Of a stretch of DNA of 64,000 nt, positions 7,650 through 15,794 are shown piece after piece. A model generated the notes under the pieces. That model did not search any database and was not told where the DNA came from. It saw only the letters and a list, made by a program, of their open reading frames with translations. The position numbers and the translations under genes are program-made. The stretch is from DATARN01 sp963851105 (lineage in GTDB: Bacteria; Actinomycetota; Acidimicrobiia; Acidimicrobiales; Palsa-688), in the NCBI GenBank assembly GCA_963851105.1, contig CAWKNP010000009.1:1-64000 (forward strand). Direction: 5' to 3'. Position 1 is the first letter of the stretch; each line of letters opens with the position of its first letter.

Positions 7650-8929
7650 GACGCGGCCACCACATTCTGGCCGGCCGAGAGCCCCGATCCGCTCACCTCG
7701 ACGAGACCCGACTGACTGTCGAAGATCCCCGTCGTCACTCCGACGAGGCGGTGCGAGCCGTTCGCGTCGACGACTTCGACGGCGTCGCCGCCGCCGGCCA
7801 AGGAAAGAAGCGCGGTCGTGGGCACTGCCAGCACCTGGTGGGCGGATCGATTGGTGATGCTGACCGAGACCGGCGCCTTGTCCAGCGAGCCGATCGCCGA
7901 CGCGTGCTCTAGAGCAATGATCACGTTCACCGTCGCGCTGGAGTTGTCGCTCGACGCGGTGGCGACCTGGCCGACCGCCGTGACCGTCCCCGAGGTGGCG
8001 GTGCCATCGGGGAGGGTGACCCGCACCGCGTCGCCGGTCTTGACGAGGTAGGTCTGGCCGACCGACAGGGCGACGTTCACGATGGGGTTGGTCGAGGTCA
8101 CATCCAGCACCGCGGCGCCGCCCGCCACGGTGGCGCCGGCGAGCGGGTGGACGGCGGCCACCCGGATCTCGGTCGGCTCGAACACGACCGCTCCCTGCGC
8201 CAAAGCGCCCGTCTGAGCGAGATCCAGCGACGCTTGCAAGTGCACGATCGCCGATGCGGTCGCCGATGTGAAGGCATCCGAATCACTCAGGCCGGCGCCC
8301 ATGCCGAGGGCGATCAGGGCGTGATTCAATACGGCGACATCGGCACCCGGCGACATGCCGGCCGCGAACGCCCGCCAGGGCGTCAACAAGCCGACCAGCA
8401 GAGGCACGGCATTGCCGTCGACGGACCACAGCGATTGTCCCGGTGCGACGACCTGCCCGACCGTGGGCAGTGCGGTGTACTTCGAGGTCTGGTCGTACGC
8501 GGCTGCGGCCGCCTGGTCGGCGGTCAGGGCCGCCCGGGCGTCGGCTAACGCGGCGACGTCGCTCGCCGCCTTCGCCTGCACCTGATAGCCCGCCTGCGCC
8601 TGGCGATCGGCGGCGAGATTTTGCGCGGACACGGCGACGGCCCGCTGATCCTTGGTCAATGCGGAGGCCGCCACGCCGGCCGGCTCCACCACCGAGGACG
8701 GACTGGCGAACCCGACGGTGCCGTTCACCGGCGTTGTCTCGGCCACATCGGTGGTCACCACCGGCACCGTCGTCGCCGACCGGGCCGCGGCCTGCGGGTT
8801 GGGGGACTCGCCGCCGAGCCGTGTGACGGCCACGGCGGTAGCGCCGATCGCTACCACCGCACCGCCCAAGACGACGATCAGCCGTCGCCGGCGCCGGCGT
8901 GACGGCACCTTTTCGATGAGCGCGGTCAT
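7646..8929 (-). CDS. HlyD/MacA-type efflux adaptor with peptidoglycan-binding-like domain
   Basis: The 427-aa protein starts MTALIEKVPS and has an Arg-rich stretch, a single membrane anchor (LIVVLGGAVVAIGATAVAV) and an extracytoplasmic region. That region includes an Ala-rich coiled coil (about 105-150) and a peptidoglycan-binding-like segment (DVAVLNHALIALGMG). The C-terminal beta-barrel domains are of HlyD/MacA type. In Gram-positives such adaptors work with MacB-like ABC pairs. I chose the ATG at 8927-8929 because it immediately precedes the charged n-region; longer frames run into the upstream gene. Confidence 0.8.
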   Translation of the reverse strand: MTALIEKVPSRRRRRRLIVVLGGAVVAIGATAVAVTRLGGESPNPQAAARSATTVPVVTTDVAETTPVNGTVGFASPSSVVEPAGVAASALTKDQRAVAVSAQNLAADRQAQAGYQVQAKAASDVAALADARAALTADQAAAAAYDQTSKYTALPTVGQVVAPGQSLWSVDGNAVPLLVGLLTPWRAFAAGMSPGADVAVLNHALIALGMGAGLSDSDAFTSATASAIVHLQASLDLAQTGALAQGAVVFEPTEIRVAAVHPLAGATVAGGAAVLDVTSTNPIVNVALSVGQTYLVKTGDAVRVTLPDGTATSGTVTAVGQVATASSDNSSATVNVIIALEHASAIGSLDKAPVSVSITNRSAHQVLAVPTTALLSLAGGGDAVEVVDANGSHRLVGVTTGIFDSQSGLVEVSGSGLSAGQNVVAAS

Positions 8930-8963
8930 CGGTCGACCAGTCCCAGGGAGTCGCGCCGGCCGG

Positions 8964-9572
8964 TCACCCGCCAATGCCACCAGTGGATGGCATATGCGAC
9001 TTGCAGGCATCCATTGCCGACTGCAGTTGCGGCGAGCTCAACCCGCCTGCGCCGGAAATCGCGACCGCACCGCCGCCCGGAAAGGTGGGGTCGGCGAAGC
9101 TCGGCACCCCGTGGCCGCGGACGCACTTGGCCCAGGTCAGCCACGCCTGCTCCTGGGCGGGCGAAAGCTGCTGGCCGCCGGTCCACCATTGCGGCGCCAG
9201 CGACTTGCACGCCTGTCCCGCCCCTTGGAACCCAGCCGACTGCGGGTTGACTCCGGTGGTCCGGAACCCGTAGCTACCGCTCGGAGTCGCGACCGGATCC
9301 GGCCAGTTCGGCACACCGTGGCCTCGCATGCACTGCGCGTAGGCCAGGCCCTCAGCCAGCGCTGTGTCGCCCCCCGACGAAGATGCGCCGGCCTGCGAAG
9401 GGGTCTTCGTAGGGCCCGTCCCGACGCTGGCGACCGTCGGAGATTTCGAGCCGTTTGCGCAGGCCGCTACCGCCAAGACCAAGCCGATGGCGACGGACCG
9501 CCACAGCTGAGATGCACGCGTGATTCCCCGTGGTCGACGAGCCTGCCCATCGAGGCTGCCGCTCTCCGACAC
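8964..9572 (-). CDS. Lipoprotein with two tandem Cys-RGHGVP repeats, function unknown
   Basis: The protein has a signal sequence ending in a lipobox (LAVAAC), followed by a Ser/Thr linker and two homologous modules. The first runs AYAQCMRGHGVPNWPDP to GQACKSLAP; the second runs TWAKCVRGHGVPSFADP to DACKSHMP. Each module therefore has a Cys, an RGHGVP turn, a DP and a second Cys before Lys. Similar modules are frequent beside actinobacterial MacB-like pumps, but I know no assigned function. The start is uncertain: GTG 9570-9572 is used here, and upstream starts to 9701 are open. It is first in the efflux operon. Confidence 0.7.
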   Translation of the reverse strand: MSESGSLDGQARRPRGITRASQLWRSVAIGLVLAVAACANGSKSPTVASVGTGPTKTPSQAGASSSGGDTALAEGLAYAQCMRGHGVPNWPDPVATPSGSYGFRTTGVNPQSAGFQGAGQACKSLAPQWWTGGQQLSPAQEQAWLTWAKCVRGHGVPSFADPTFPGGGAVAISGAGGLSSPQLQSAMDACKSHMPSTGGIGG

Positions 9573-9791
9573 AGACCGACGACGAAGCCGAGAACGACTG
9601 GTCACCGTGGACTCCCACGATCTCGACGATGACCATCGCCACAACAATGAAGATCGACGATCGTGTACGGCTGCTACATCTGCTGGTTCGCTATAGGTCA
9701 CACTGCCAAGTCAAGACAGCGGGGTGTTGCCAGCACGTATGCGGTTTTCGATACGCCGACGATATGCACGGGCTCGTAGCATCGCGAGAGT

Positions 9792-10487
9792 GTGCGTGTG
9801 CTGATCGTCGAGGACGAGTCCTACATGGCAGAAGCCATCCGCGATGGCCTACGCCTGGAAGCGATCGCCGCCGACATCGCCGGTGACGGTGACACCGCCC
9901 TGGCACTGCTGAGCGTCAACGACTACGACATCGCGGTCCTCGACCGCGACATCCCCGGCCCCTCCGGCGACGAGATCGCCAAATGCATCGTTGCCTCCCA
10001 CAGCGGCATGCCGATCTTGATGCTGACCGCTGCCGACCGGCTCGACGACAAGGCCTCCGGGTTCGGACTCGGTGCCGACGACTACCTCACGAAGCCGTTC
10101 GCACTCCAAGAACTCGTGCTCCGTCTCCGAGCACTCGACCGCAGGCGCGCCAACAGCAGGCCACCCATGCGGGAGATCGCAGGCCTGCGGCTTGATCCGT
10201 TCCGCCGCGAGGTCTACCGCGACGGGCGCTACATCGCGCTTACCCGGAAGCAGTTCGCGGTGCTCGAAGTCCTCGTGGGGGCCGATGGCGGCGTTGTCAG
10301 CGCCGAAGAACTCTTAGAGCGGGCATGGGATGAGAACGCAAACCCGTTCACCAACGCCGTGCGCATCACCGTCTCGGCACTGCGCAAAAGGCTAGGGGAA
10401 CCCGGGATCATTGCCACCGTGGCCGGCGTCGGTTACCGCATCGACCCGGCACCTCGCACCGGACGGGAGGGAGGAGAGCGTGGATAG
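9792..10487 (+). CDS. OmpR-family response regulator
   Basis: The 231-aa protein has a receiver domain (residues 1-115) with acidic pocket VEDES, phospho-acceptor Asp in VLDRDIPG, Thr in MLTAAD and Lys in TKPFAL. A winged-helix trans_reg_C domain follows (about 125-220, TVAGVGYRI). It is divergent from the efflux/lipoprotein operon and immediately upstream of, and overlapping, its histidine kinase. Control of the efflux operon is therefore plausible. The start is GTG at 9792. Confidence 0.9.
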   Translation: MRVLIVEDESYMAEAIRDGLRLEAIAADIAGDGDTALALLSVNDYDIAVLDRDIPGPSGDEIAKCIVASHSGMPILMLTAADRLDDKASGFGLGADDYLTKPFALQELVLRLRALDRRRANSRPPMREIAGLRLDPFRREVYRDGRYIALTRKQFAVLEVLVGADGGVVSAEELLERAWDENANPFTNAVRITVSALRKRLGEPGIIATVAGVGYRIDPAPRTGREGGERG

Positions 10488-11664
10488 GCCCCATGGTTTG
10501 AGTGTCCGCCTCAAACTCGCCCTCAGCTACGCCGGTTTCCTCATGCTCGCAGGCACCATGCTCCTCGGTGCCGTGTGGGTCTTCCTCCTGCGATACGTCC
10601 CCGACCGTGCACTCCTCCTGAACGCCAGCACCGACACTCATGGTGTTTTTCCCATCCGCTCCAGCCTGCTACACGTTTTCGCTCCGAAGGCAGCCGCAGT
10701 GTTGGTCCTCCTGCTGGTAGTCGGTCTCCTGGGCGGGTGGCTGCTCGCCGGCCGGATGCTCGCCCCCCTTACTCGCATCACAGACGCCACACGCACGGCC
10801 ACTACCGGATCGCTCTCGCACCGAATCCGGCTACCCGGCCGCGAAGATGAGTTCCGCGAACTCGCCGACGCTTTCGACACGATGCTCGCCCGCCTCGAAG
10901 CACACAGCGCCGAACAGCAGAGATTTGCAGCCAACGCCTCCCACGAACTGCGCACCCCGCTGGCCATCACCCGGACACTTCTCGACGTGGCCCGCAACGA
11001 TCCGAACTACGACACCGGCGAGCTCGTCGATCGGCTCCACGCCGTCAACACCCGAGCGATCGACCTGACAGAAGCATTGCTCCTGCTCAGCCGCGCCGAC
11101 CAGCAGTCCTTCACCCCAGAACCCATCGATCTGTCCCTCATAGCCGAAGAAGCCATCGAAACACTCCTCCCGTTCGCAGAAAAACTTGGCGTGACCATCG
11201 AAATTTCTGGCGACATGACCCCCACCAGCGGCTCACGCGCCCTCCTGCTGCAGTTGACGACGAATCTCGTGCACAACGCGATCGTCCACAATCTGCCTGA
11301 ACAGGGCACCGTGTGGGTCACGACCCGCGTCCACCCCAGAACCGTGGTGCTTGCTGTCGAGAACACCGGCGAGAAGCTCAGCTCACAGTTGGCTTCCATG
11401 TTTGTCGAGCCGTTTCAGCGCGGCGCCGAACGCATACACACCGATCACGCCGGTGTCGGCCTCGGCCTGGCAATCGTCAAACGCATCACCCAAGCGCATG
11501 ACGGATCCCTCACCCTCACCCCTCGGGCCGCTGGCGGCCTCTGCGTCGCGGTGCAACTACCCGTAGCGTCCTGCATGCTGGGAATTGACGATCAAAGAAA
11601 TTGCCGCACCGCTCATGGGGTCCCACGGCATTACTCACCTCTGTCGCGGGAAGCGGCCAGCTGA
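10480..11664 (+). CDS. HAMP-containing sensor histidine kinase
   Basis: The 394-aa protein has two transmembrane helices (about 15-38 and 65-88) flanking a short extracytoplasmic sensor loop, then a HAMP domain. Its H-box is ASHELRTPLAI, with N-box LVHNAIVHN, G1-like VENTGEKL and G2 GVGLGLAIV. It phosphorylates the preceding regulator. The GTG start at 10480-10482 overlaps the end of the regulator gene and follows a GGAGGGAGGAG ribosome-binding stretch. The short sensor loop suggests sensing in or near the membrane, for example of envelope stress or amphipathic drugs (inference). Confidence 0.88.
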   Translation: MDRPHGLSVRLKLALSYAGFLMLAGTMLLGAVWVFLLRYVPDRALLLNASTDTHGVFPIRSSLLHVFAPKAAAVLVLLLVVGLLGGWLLAGRMLAPLTRITDATRTATTGSLSHRIRLPGREDEFRELADAFDTMLARLEAHSAEQQRFAANASHELRTPLAITRTLLDVARNDPNYDTGELVDRLHAVNTRAIDLTEALLLLSRADQQSFTPEPIDLSLIAEEAIETLLPFAEKLGVTIEISGDMTPTSGSRALLLQLTTNLVHNAIVHNLPEQGTVWVTTRVHPRTVVLAVENTGEKLSSQLASMFVEPFQRGAERIHTDHAGVGLGLAIVKRITQAHDGSLTLTPRAAGGLCVAVQLPVASCMLGIDDQRNCRTAHGVPRHYSPLSREAAS

Positions 11665-11692
11665 CCGCCGCCCCAACTGCCTCGCCTCGCCG

Positions 11693-11742
11693 AGGGGTAG
11701 CGCGATTTCCGTCGTGTACACAACGGAAATCGCGCTATCCCT
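11693..11742. repeat. 50-bp palindrome between convergent genes, copy 1
   Basis: Two 25-base arms centred on GTGTACAC (11714-11721) match at all but two positions. The element contains GTAGCGCGATTTCC and its complement. It lies between the ends of the histidine kinase (+) and OsmC (-) genes. The same element recurs at 59293-59344. It could act as a bidirectional terminator or be a dispersed REP-like repeat. The rest of 11665-11814 shows no gene. Confidence 0.75.
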
Positions 11743-11814
11743 TGCTCGTGACCGACGTAGAGCTCGTCGGCAGATCCATCGTCGGCTCCGCCCTGGGGTT
11801 GGCGGCCCTGGGGG

Positions 11815-12345
11815 CTAAGTGACGTCCACCGTCATGGTCGTGTTCACTTCCACCGTCGCGGTGAAGAGATCGAGGATCGGGCAGTGGGCGTCGACGGCTG
11901 CCGCCAGTTCCTCGTAGCGCTGCGGGGATTCGGGGCCTCGCACCCGCACCGCGACCCGGACGGCGCCATAGCCGGGGCGGACCGCGTCGTCGAGGCCGAA
12001 AAAGCCCCGCATGTCGATGTCGCCCTCGACATCGACATGCACCGAGTCGAGCGCCATCCCGAGGTGGGCGGCCCAGAACCGGTAGGTGATGGCCTGGCAG
12101 GACCCGAGCGCCGCCAGGGCATATTCGATGGGGCTCGGGCCGGCGTTGCCGCCGCCGATGCTGACGGGCTCGTCGACGGTGAACCGATGTCCCGACCCCA
12201 CCTGGGACGCCACCTCGACAGTCGCGCCCTGATCGTGGGCGGCCCGGATGACGACGTGTGCCCGTTTCGGGTTCTCGGCGATCTTGGCCTTGGTCGTTGC
12301 GATGACCGTGGAGAGGCTGGTGGGGGGCGGGCTGGTGGGCGCCAT
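11815..12345 (-). CDS. OsmC-family peroxidase/redox protein
   Basis: The 176-aa OsmC/Ohr-fold protein has the two signature Cys regions: LGSCQAITYRF in the central helix and DAHCPILDLF near the C-terminus. These form the peroxidatic and resolving Cys pair that reduces organic hydroperoxides. The ATG at 12343-12345 begins MAPTSPPP. It is divergent from the sulfhydrylase gene with only 26 bases between starts. Other OsmC relatives act on sulfur-containing substrates, and the thiol-rich neighbourhood makes that possible here. Confidence 0.82.
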   Translation of the reverse strand: MAPTSPPPTSLSTVIATTKAKIAENPKRAHVVIRAAHDQGATVEVASQVGSGHRFTVDEPVSIGGGNAGPSPIEYALAALGSCQAITYRFWAAHLGMALDSVHVDVEGDIDMRGFFGLDDAVRPGYGAVRVAVRVRGPESPQRYEELAAAVDAHCPILDLFTATVEVNTTMTVDVT

Positions 12346-12371
12346 GGTCTCAAGGATGCCAAAATCGGCCC

Positions 12372-13670
12372 ATGGGTGAGCGTTCCTGGGGCTTCCACAC
12401 GCGGTCGCTGCATGCCGGCAACCGGCCCGATCCGACCACCGGTGCCAGGGCGGTGCCGATCTACCAGACCACCAGCTTCGTCTTCGAGGACACGGCCGAC
12501 GCCGCCGACCTGTTCGCGCTGCAGAAGTACGGGAACATCTACACCCGCATCGCCAACCCGACCATCGCCTGCTTCGAGGAGCGCATGGCCAGCCTCGAGG
12601 GCGGCATCGGAGCGGTGGCCACCGCCAGCGGCATGTCGGCCGAGGCAATGCTGTTCACCGCGGTCGCAGGCTCCGGCGACCACATCGTCTCGTCGGCTGC
12701 CCTGTACGGCGGGACGCGGACCCTGCTCGAAGTGACGCTGCGCCGCCTCGGCATCGAGACGACCTTCGTGGCGCCCGACGATCCCAGCGCCTTCGCGGCC
12801 GCCATAGGAGACAGCACCAAGCTGGTGTTCACCGAGGTCGTCGCCAACCCCTCCGGTGCCGTCGCCGACCTGACGGCACTCGCCGACGTCGCCCACGCGG
12901 CCGGCGTCCCCTTCGCCGTCGACTCCACCGTGGCCACGCCCTACCTGTGCCGGCCCTTCGACCACGGCGTCGACATCGTGGTCCACTCGGCGACGAAGTT
13001 CCTCGGCGGACACGGCACCTCGCTCGGAGGCGTGGTGGTCGACAGCGGCCGCTTCGACTGGGGCCGCGGCCGATTTCCCGCCATGACCGAACCGGTGGCG
13101 AGCTACGGCGGGCTGCGGTACTGGGAGAACTTCGGCGAGTACGGGTTCTGCACCAAGTTGCGGGTGGAGCAGCTGCGCGACCTCGGGGCCGCCCTGTCGC
13201 CGTTCAACGCCTTTTTGTTGCTGCAGGGGCTGGAGACACTGGCCCTGCGGATGGACCGCCACGTGGCCAACGCGCTGGCCGTCGCCCGGTTCCTCGCCGG
13301 GCATCCCGGGATCTCCTGGGTCCGCTACGCCGGCCTCGCGGACCACTCCGACCATGCCCTGGCTTTGCGGTACTTGCCCAAGGGCCCGGGCGCAGTCTTC
13401 GCATTCGGGGTGCGCGGCGGCCGCACGGCGGGCGCCGCGTTCATCGAGGCGCTGCAGCTGTGCAGCCACCTGGCCAACATCGGCGACACCCGCACCCTCG
13501 TCATCCATCCTGCTTCCACGACCCACCAACAGCTGTCGGCCGAGGCGCTGCTGGCGGCGGGCGTCAGCGACGACCTGGTCCGCATCTCGGTGGGCCTCGA
13601 GGATCTCGACGACATCTGCTGGGACCTCGACCAGGCACTGGCCCACGCGGCCAAGGCGGGGCCGCAATGA
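12372..13670 (+). CDS. metY: O-acetylhomoserine sulfhydrylase (MetY-type, PLP-dependent)
   Basis: The 432-aa Cys/Met-metabolism PLP enzyme carries FHTRSLHAGNRPDP at the N-terminus, the YGNIYTRIANPT substrate loop, and the Schiff-base Lys in HSATKFLGGHGT. The length (about 430) fits MetY rather than the 380-400 aa gamma-synthases. It joins sulfide or methanethiol to O-acetylhomoserine to give homocysteine or methionine. Its position opposite a RuBisCO-like protein and a cupin suggests it captures methanethiol from methylthioadenosine recycling. It overlaps the CoA-binding protein gene by four bases. Confidence 0.88.
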   Translation: MGERSWGFHTRSLHAGNRPDPTTGARAVPIYQTTSFVFEDTADAADLFALQKYGNIYTRIANPTIACFEERMASLEGGIGAVATASGMSAEAMLFTAVAGSGDHIVSSAALYGGTRTLLEVTLRRLGIETTFVAPDDPSAFAAAIGDSTKLVFTEVVANPSGAVADLTALADVAHAAGVPFAVDSTVATPYLCRPFDHGVDIVVHSATKFLGGHGTSLGGVVVDSGRFDWGRGRFPAMTEPVASYGGLRYWENFGEYGFCTKLRVEQLRDLGAALSPFNAFLLLQGLETLALRMDRHVANALAVARFLAGHPGISWVRYAGLADHSDHALALRYLPKGPGAVFAFGVRGGRTAGAAFIEALQLCSHLANIGDTRTLVIHPASTTHQQLSAEALLAAGVSDDLVRISVGLEDLDDICWDLDQALAHAAKAGPQ

Positions 13671-14173
13671 GCGCCGGTGAGGCCGCGGGTTCTTGGCAGC
13701 CGCCGTCGGCGGGGGAGCGGTTGCGAATGCTCCTCGAAACCCGCACCGTCGCCATGGTCGGGGCGTCGTCGAACCCGGCCCGACCCAGCTACTTCGTGGC
13801 CACCTACCTGCTGAGCTCGAGCGCGGACTACCAGGTGTGGTTCGTGAACCCGCGGGAAAAGGAGATTCTCGGTCAGCCCGTCTTCCCCAGCCTGGCCGAC
13901 CTCCCCGGCCGCCCCGACATGGTGGACGTCTTCCGGCGCAACGACGACCTTCCGGCCGTGGCCGGTGATGCAGTGGCCGTCGGGGCCCGGTGCCTCTGGA
14001 TCCAACTCGGGCTGTGGAACGACGAGGCCGCCGCCATCGCGCACGGCGCCGGCCTCGACGTGGTCATGAACCGCTGCCTCAAGATCGAGCACGCCCGCTT
14101 CCACGGCGGCCTCCACCTGGCGGGGTTCGATACCGGCGTGATCTCCGCCCGGCGCACGCTCAACGCCGGCTGA
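13667..14173 (+). CDS. CoA-binding domain protein (YccU-like)
   Basis: The 168-aa Rossmann-like CoA-binding protein has VAMVGASSNPARPSYFVATY near residue 29, the nucleotide loop typical of the succinyl-CoA-synthetase-like CoA_binding_2 family, and ends with NRCLKIEH and a glycine-rich tail. Its start overlaps the metY stop (ATGA), so the two proteins are probably made together. Such proteins are often found beside or fused to MetY in actinobacteria; the exact role is not known to me. Confidence 0.8.
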   Translation: MSAGEAAGSWQPPSAGERLRMLLETRTVAMVGASSNPARPSYFVATYLLSSSADYQVWFVNPREKEILGQPVFPSLADLPGRPDMVDVFRRNDDLPAVAGDAVAVGARCLWIQLGLWNDEAAAIAHGAGLDVVMNRCLKIEHARFHGGLHLAGFDTGVISARRTLNAG

Positions 14174-14177
14174 GCCT

Positions 14178-14204
14178 GGGCGACGGGGAGAATCGTCTTC
14201 GCCC
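14178..14204. terminator. Inverted repeat between convergent genes
   Basis: GGGCGA (14178-14183) pairs with TCGCCC (14199-14204) in the 33-base gap between the converging CoA-binding and cupin genes. The stem is short, but its position suits a bidirectional terminator. Confidence 0.35.
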
Positions 14205-14206
14205 GA

Positions 14207-14680
14207 TTACCGCTCCGGCTGCTCTCCCCCAAGGCGACCGTCGAGGAAGGCGGCCACTGCCGGGTGGCGGGCGAGGTTCTCGAGGTCGGCGTTGGTGGCC
14301 AACTGCGGCCGGTCGCGGTTCTTGTCGACGATGCACACGAACGCCAGGTGCTCGTCGGCCGCGGCGCGGAACTGGTGCCAGTCGAACGGCAGGGTCTCGA
14401 TGAGGTCGTGGGGGCGCAGGTCGTGGATCTGATCGGCGACCAGGCACTCGCCGTGACCGTCGAGCACGATGACGGCGTGGGCGTGCTTGTGCCGCTCCAG
14501 CGTCGTGTGGCCGCCCGGCGCCACGTCGAAAAAGCGGACCTCGCAATCCATGTGCGGGCTCTCGAACAGCACCTGGCGGGTGAGGTCCTTCCAGGTGTCC
14601 TCGGCGTCGGGCTTGTAGGCGCGGACCTCGACGTCGTGCCACCGCAATGAGATGTCGTCGCGCTCGCGGCGCTGGGTCAT
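14207..14680 (-). CDS. Cupin, candidate 1-methylthioxylulose-5-phosphate sulfurylase
   Basis: The 157-aa single-domain cupin has the metal-site motif GGHTTLERHKHAHAVIVLDG (His residues in RHKHAH) and a second motif around FDWHQFRAAADEHLAF. In Rhodospirillum rubrum a cupin encoded next to the RuBisCO-like protein removes methanethiol from 1-methylthioxylulose 5-phosphate, giving 1-deoxyxylulose 5-phosphate. The adjacency to a RuBisCO-like gene (four-base overlap, same operon) and to MetY supports the same reaction here. On sequence alone it is a generic cupin. Confidence 0.72.
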   Translation of the reverse strand: MTQRRERDDISLRWHDVEVRAYKPDAEDTWKDLTRQVLFESPHMDCEVRFFDVAPGGHTTLERHKHAHAVIVLDGHGECLVADQIHDLRPHDLIETLPFDWHQFRAAADEHLAFVCIVDKNRDRPQLATNADLENLARHPAVAAFLDGRLGGEQPER

Positions 14681-15765
14681 GAACGCACCGCGGCCACGAA
14701 TCGGCGAGCCTCGGCGTCGAGGTCGGCAGCGCTGAGCAATGCGCCGCTGATCAACAGCATGACGTCATCGCCATAGAAGCCCAGCATCTCATGAATCCGC
14801 GAGATCGGCATGCCTCCCGCAGGGACCGGCAGGGCGGGGCGCAGCCCATGCCAGCGCCGCCGGGCGGCGTCGGCCAGCGCCGCGCATGCCGCGGCGCTGT
14901 AGGCGAAACGGCCGCCGTGATTGGGGAAGATCACCGCGTCGGCGCCGAAGAGCCGGAACAGCTTCCCGAACAGCAGGGCGGGGGCGATGCGGCCGTGGCC
15001 GGCGAAAGCAGGGTGGGCGACGAAGGCGACACCCTGATGGCGCTGAGTGAGCTCCTGGAACGTGGCGAGGCCGCAGAGCATGGGAGCGGTGAGCACCACC
15101 TGCACGCCTTCGGCGACCGCCAGGTCCAGTTGCGCCGCCATCCGCCGGGGGGGCCCGACGATGCTCGGGGCGTAGCGGGTGCCGGTTCCCAGCACCGCTT
15201 TCTGGCAGGCATGGACGCGATCGGCGAACGGGGCCGTTTCCTGGTCTGCGAGCCCGTGGTCGTCCTTCACGATGTCGATGCCCGCGGCCGCGAATCGCCG
15301 ACACAGTTCCCCCAGGTCGGCGGCGGAGGCGCCCTGCGGTTTGAGGGCGGTGCAGGTGAGGGCCCGCGCCGGTGCCCCGACCAGGCGGCGGATCCCGGCC
15401 ATCCCCAGGTTGGGACCGGCGAACGCCGCCATGGTGGCATCGGGAAGGTCGACGTCGAGGAGCTCGACATCGTCCTGGAGGGAAGCGTTGCCGAACGCCA
15501 CGTTGAGGAACTGTGCCGGGTTGTCGCCGACGCTGAGGGCGGAAAGGGCGATGCCGACGAGGTAGCTGCCCGGCGCTGCGGGGTCGGGCGCGATGGCCGT
15601 GACGCGGCCCGCGATGTTGGCCCGCACCCAGGGGTCGGTGACGGCATCGAGCTCCATCTCGATGCTCTGCTCGAGGGCGAGGGCCTCGGCCCTAGCGGCG
15701 ATGCTGTCGGGGTCGGCGCGCAGCCGGTAGGTGACCTGCAGCCACCCGGGGTTCTCCTCCGCCAT
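14677..15765 (-). CDS. RuBisCO-like protein (form IV), candidate methylthioribulose-1-phosphate isomerase
   Basis: The 362-aa protein has the RuBisCO large-chain fold but altered catalytic residues. ALKPQG (Lys142) keeps the loop-1 lysine, and DIVKDDHG keeps Lys167 and Asp169, but His170 replaces the metal-binding Glu of true RuBisCO. The closest role I know is that of the R. rubrum protein, which isomerises 5-methylthioribulose 1-phosphate to 1-methylthioxylulose 5-phosphate. Its length (about 365) and cupin partner match. An MtnW-type enolase role is less likely in this context. MtnA and MtnP are not in the window. Confidence 0.82.
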   Translation of the reverse strand: MAEENPGWLQVTYRLRADPDSIAARAEALALEQSIEMELDAVTDPWVRANIAGRVTAIAPDPAAPGSYLVGIALSALSVGDNPAQFLNVAFGNASLQDDVELLDVDLPDATMAAFAGPNLGMAGIRRLVGAPARALTCTALKPQGASAADLGELCRRFAAAGIDIVKDDHGLADQETAPFADRVHACQKAVLGTGTRYAPSIVGPPRRMAAQLDLAVAEGVQVVLTAPMLCGLATFQELTQRHQGVAFVAHPAFAGHGRIAPALLFGKLFRLFGADAVIFPNHGGRFAYSAAACAALADAARRRWHGLRPALPVPAGGMPISRIHEMLGFYGDDVMLLISGALLSAADLDAEARRFVAAVRS

Positions 15766-15794
15766 CGCCCCGTTACCGCCCCGTCAGCGGGGTC

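Noticed and set aside
11844..13667. A 607-aa minus-strand frame opposite metY
   Set aside because: It is the antisense of the clearly conserved metY and OsmC genes and has no family features.
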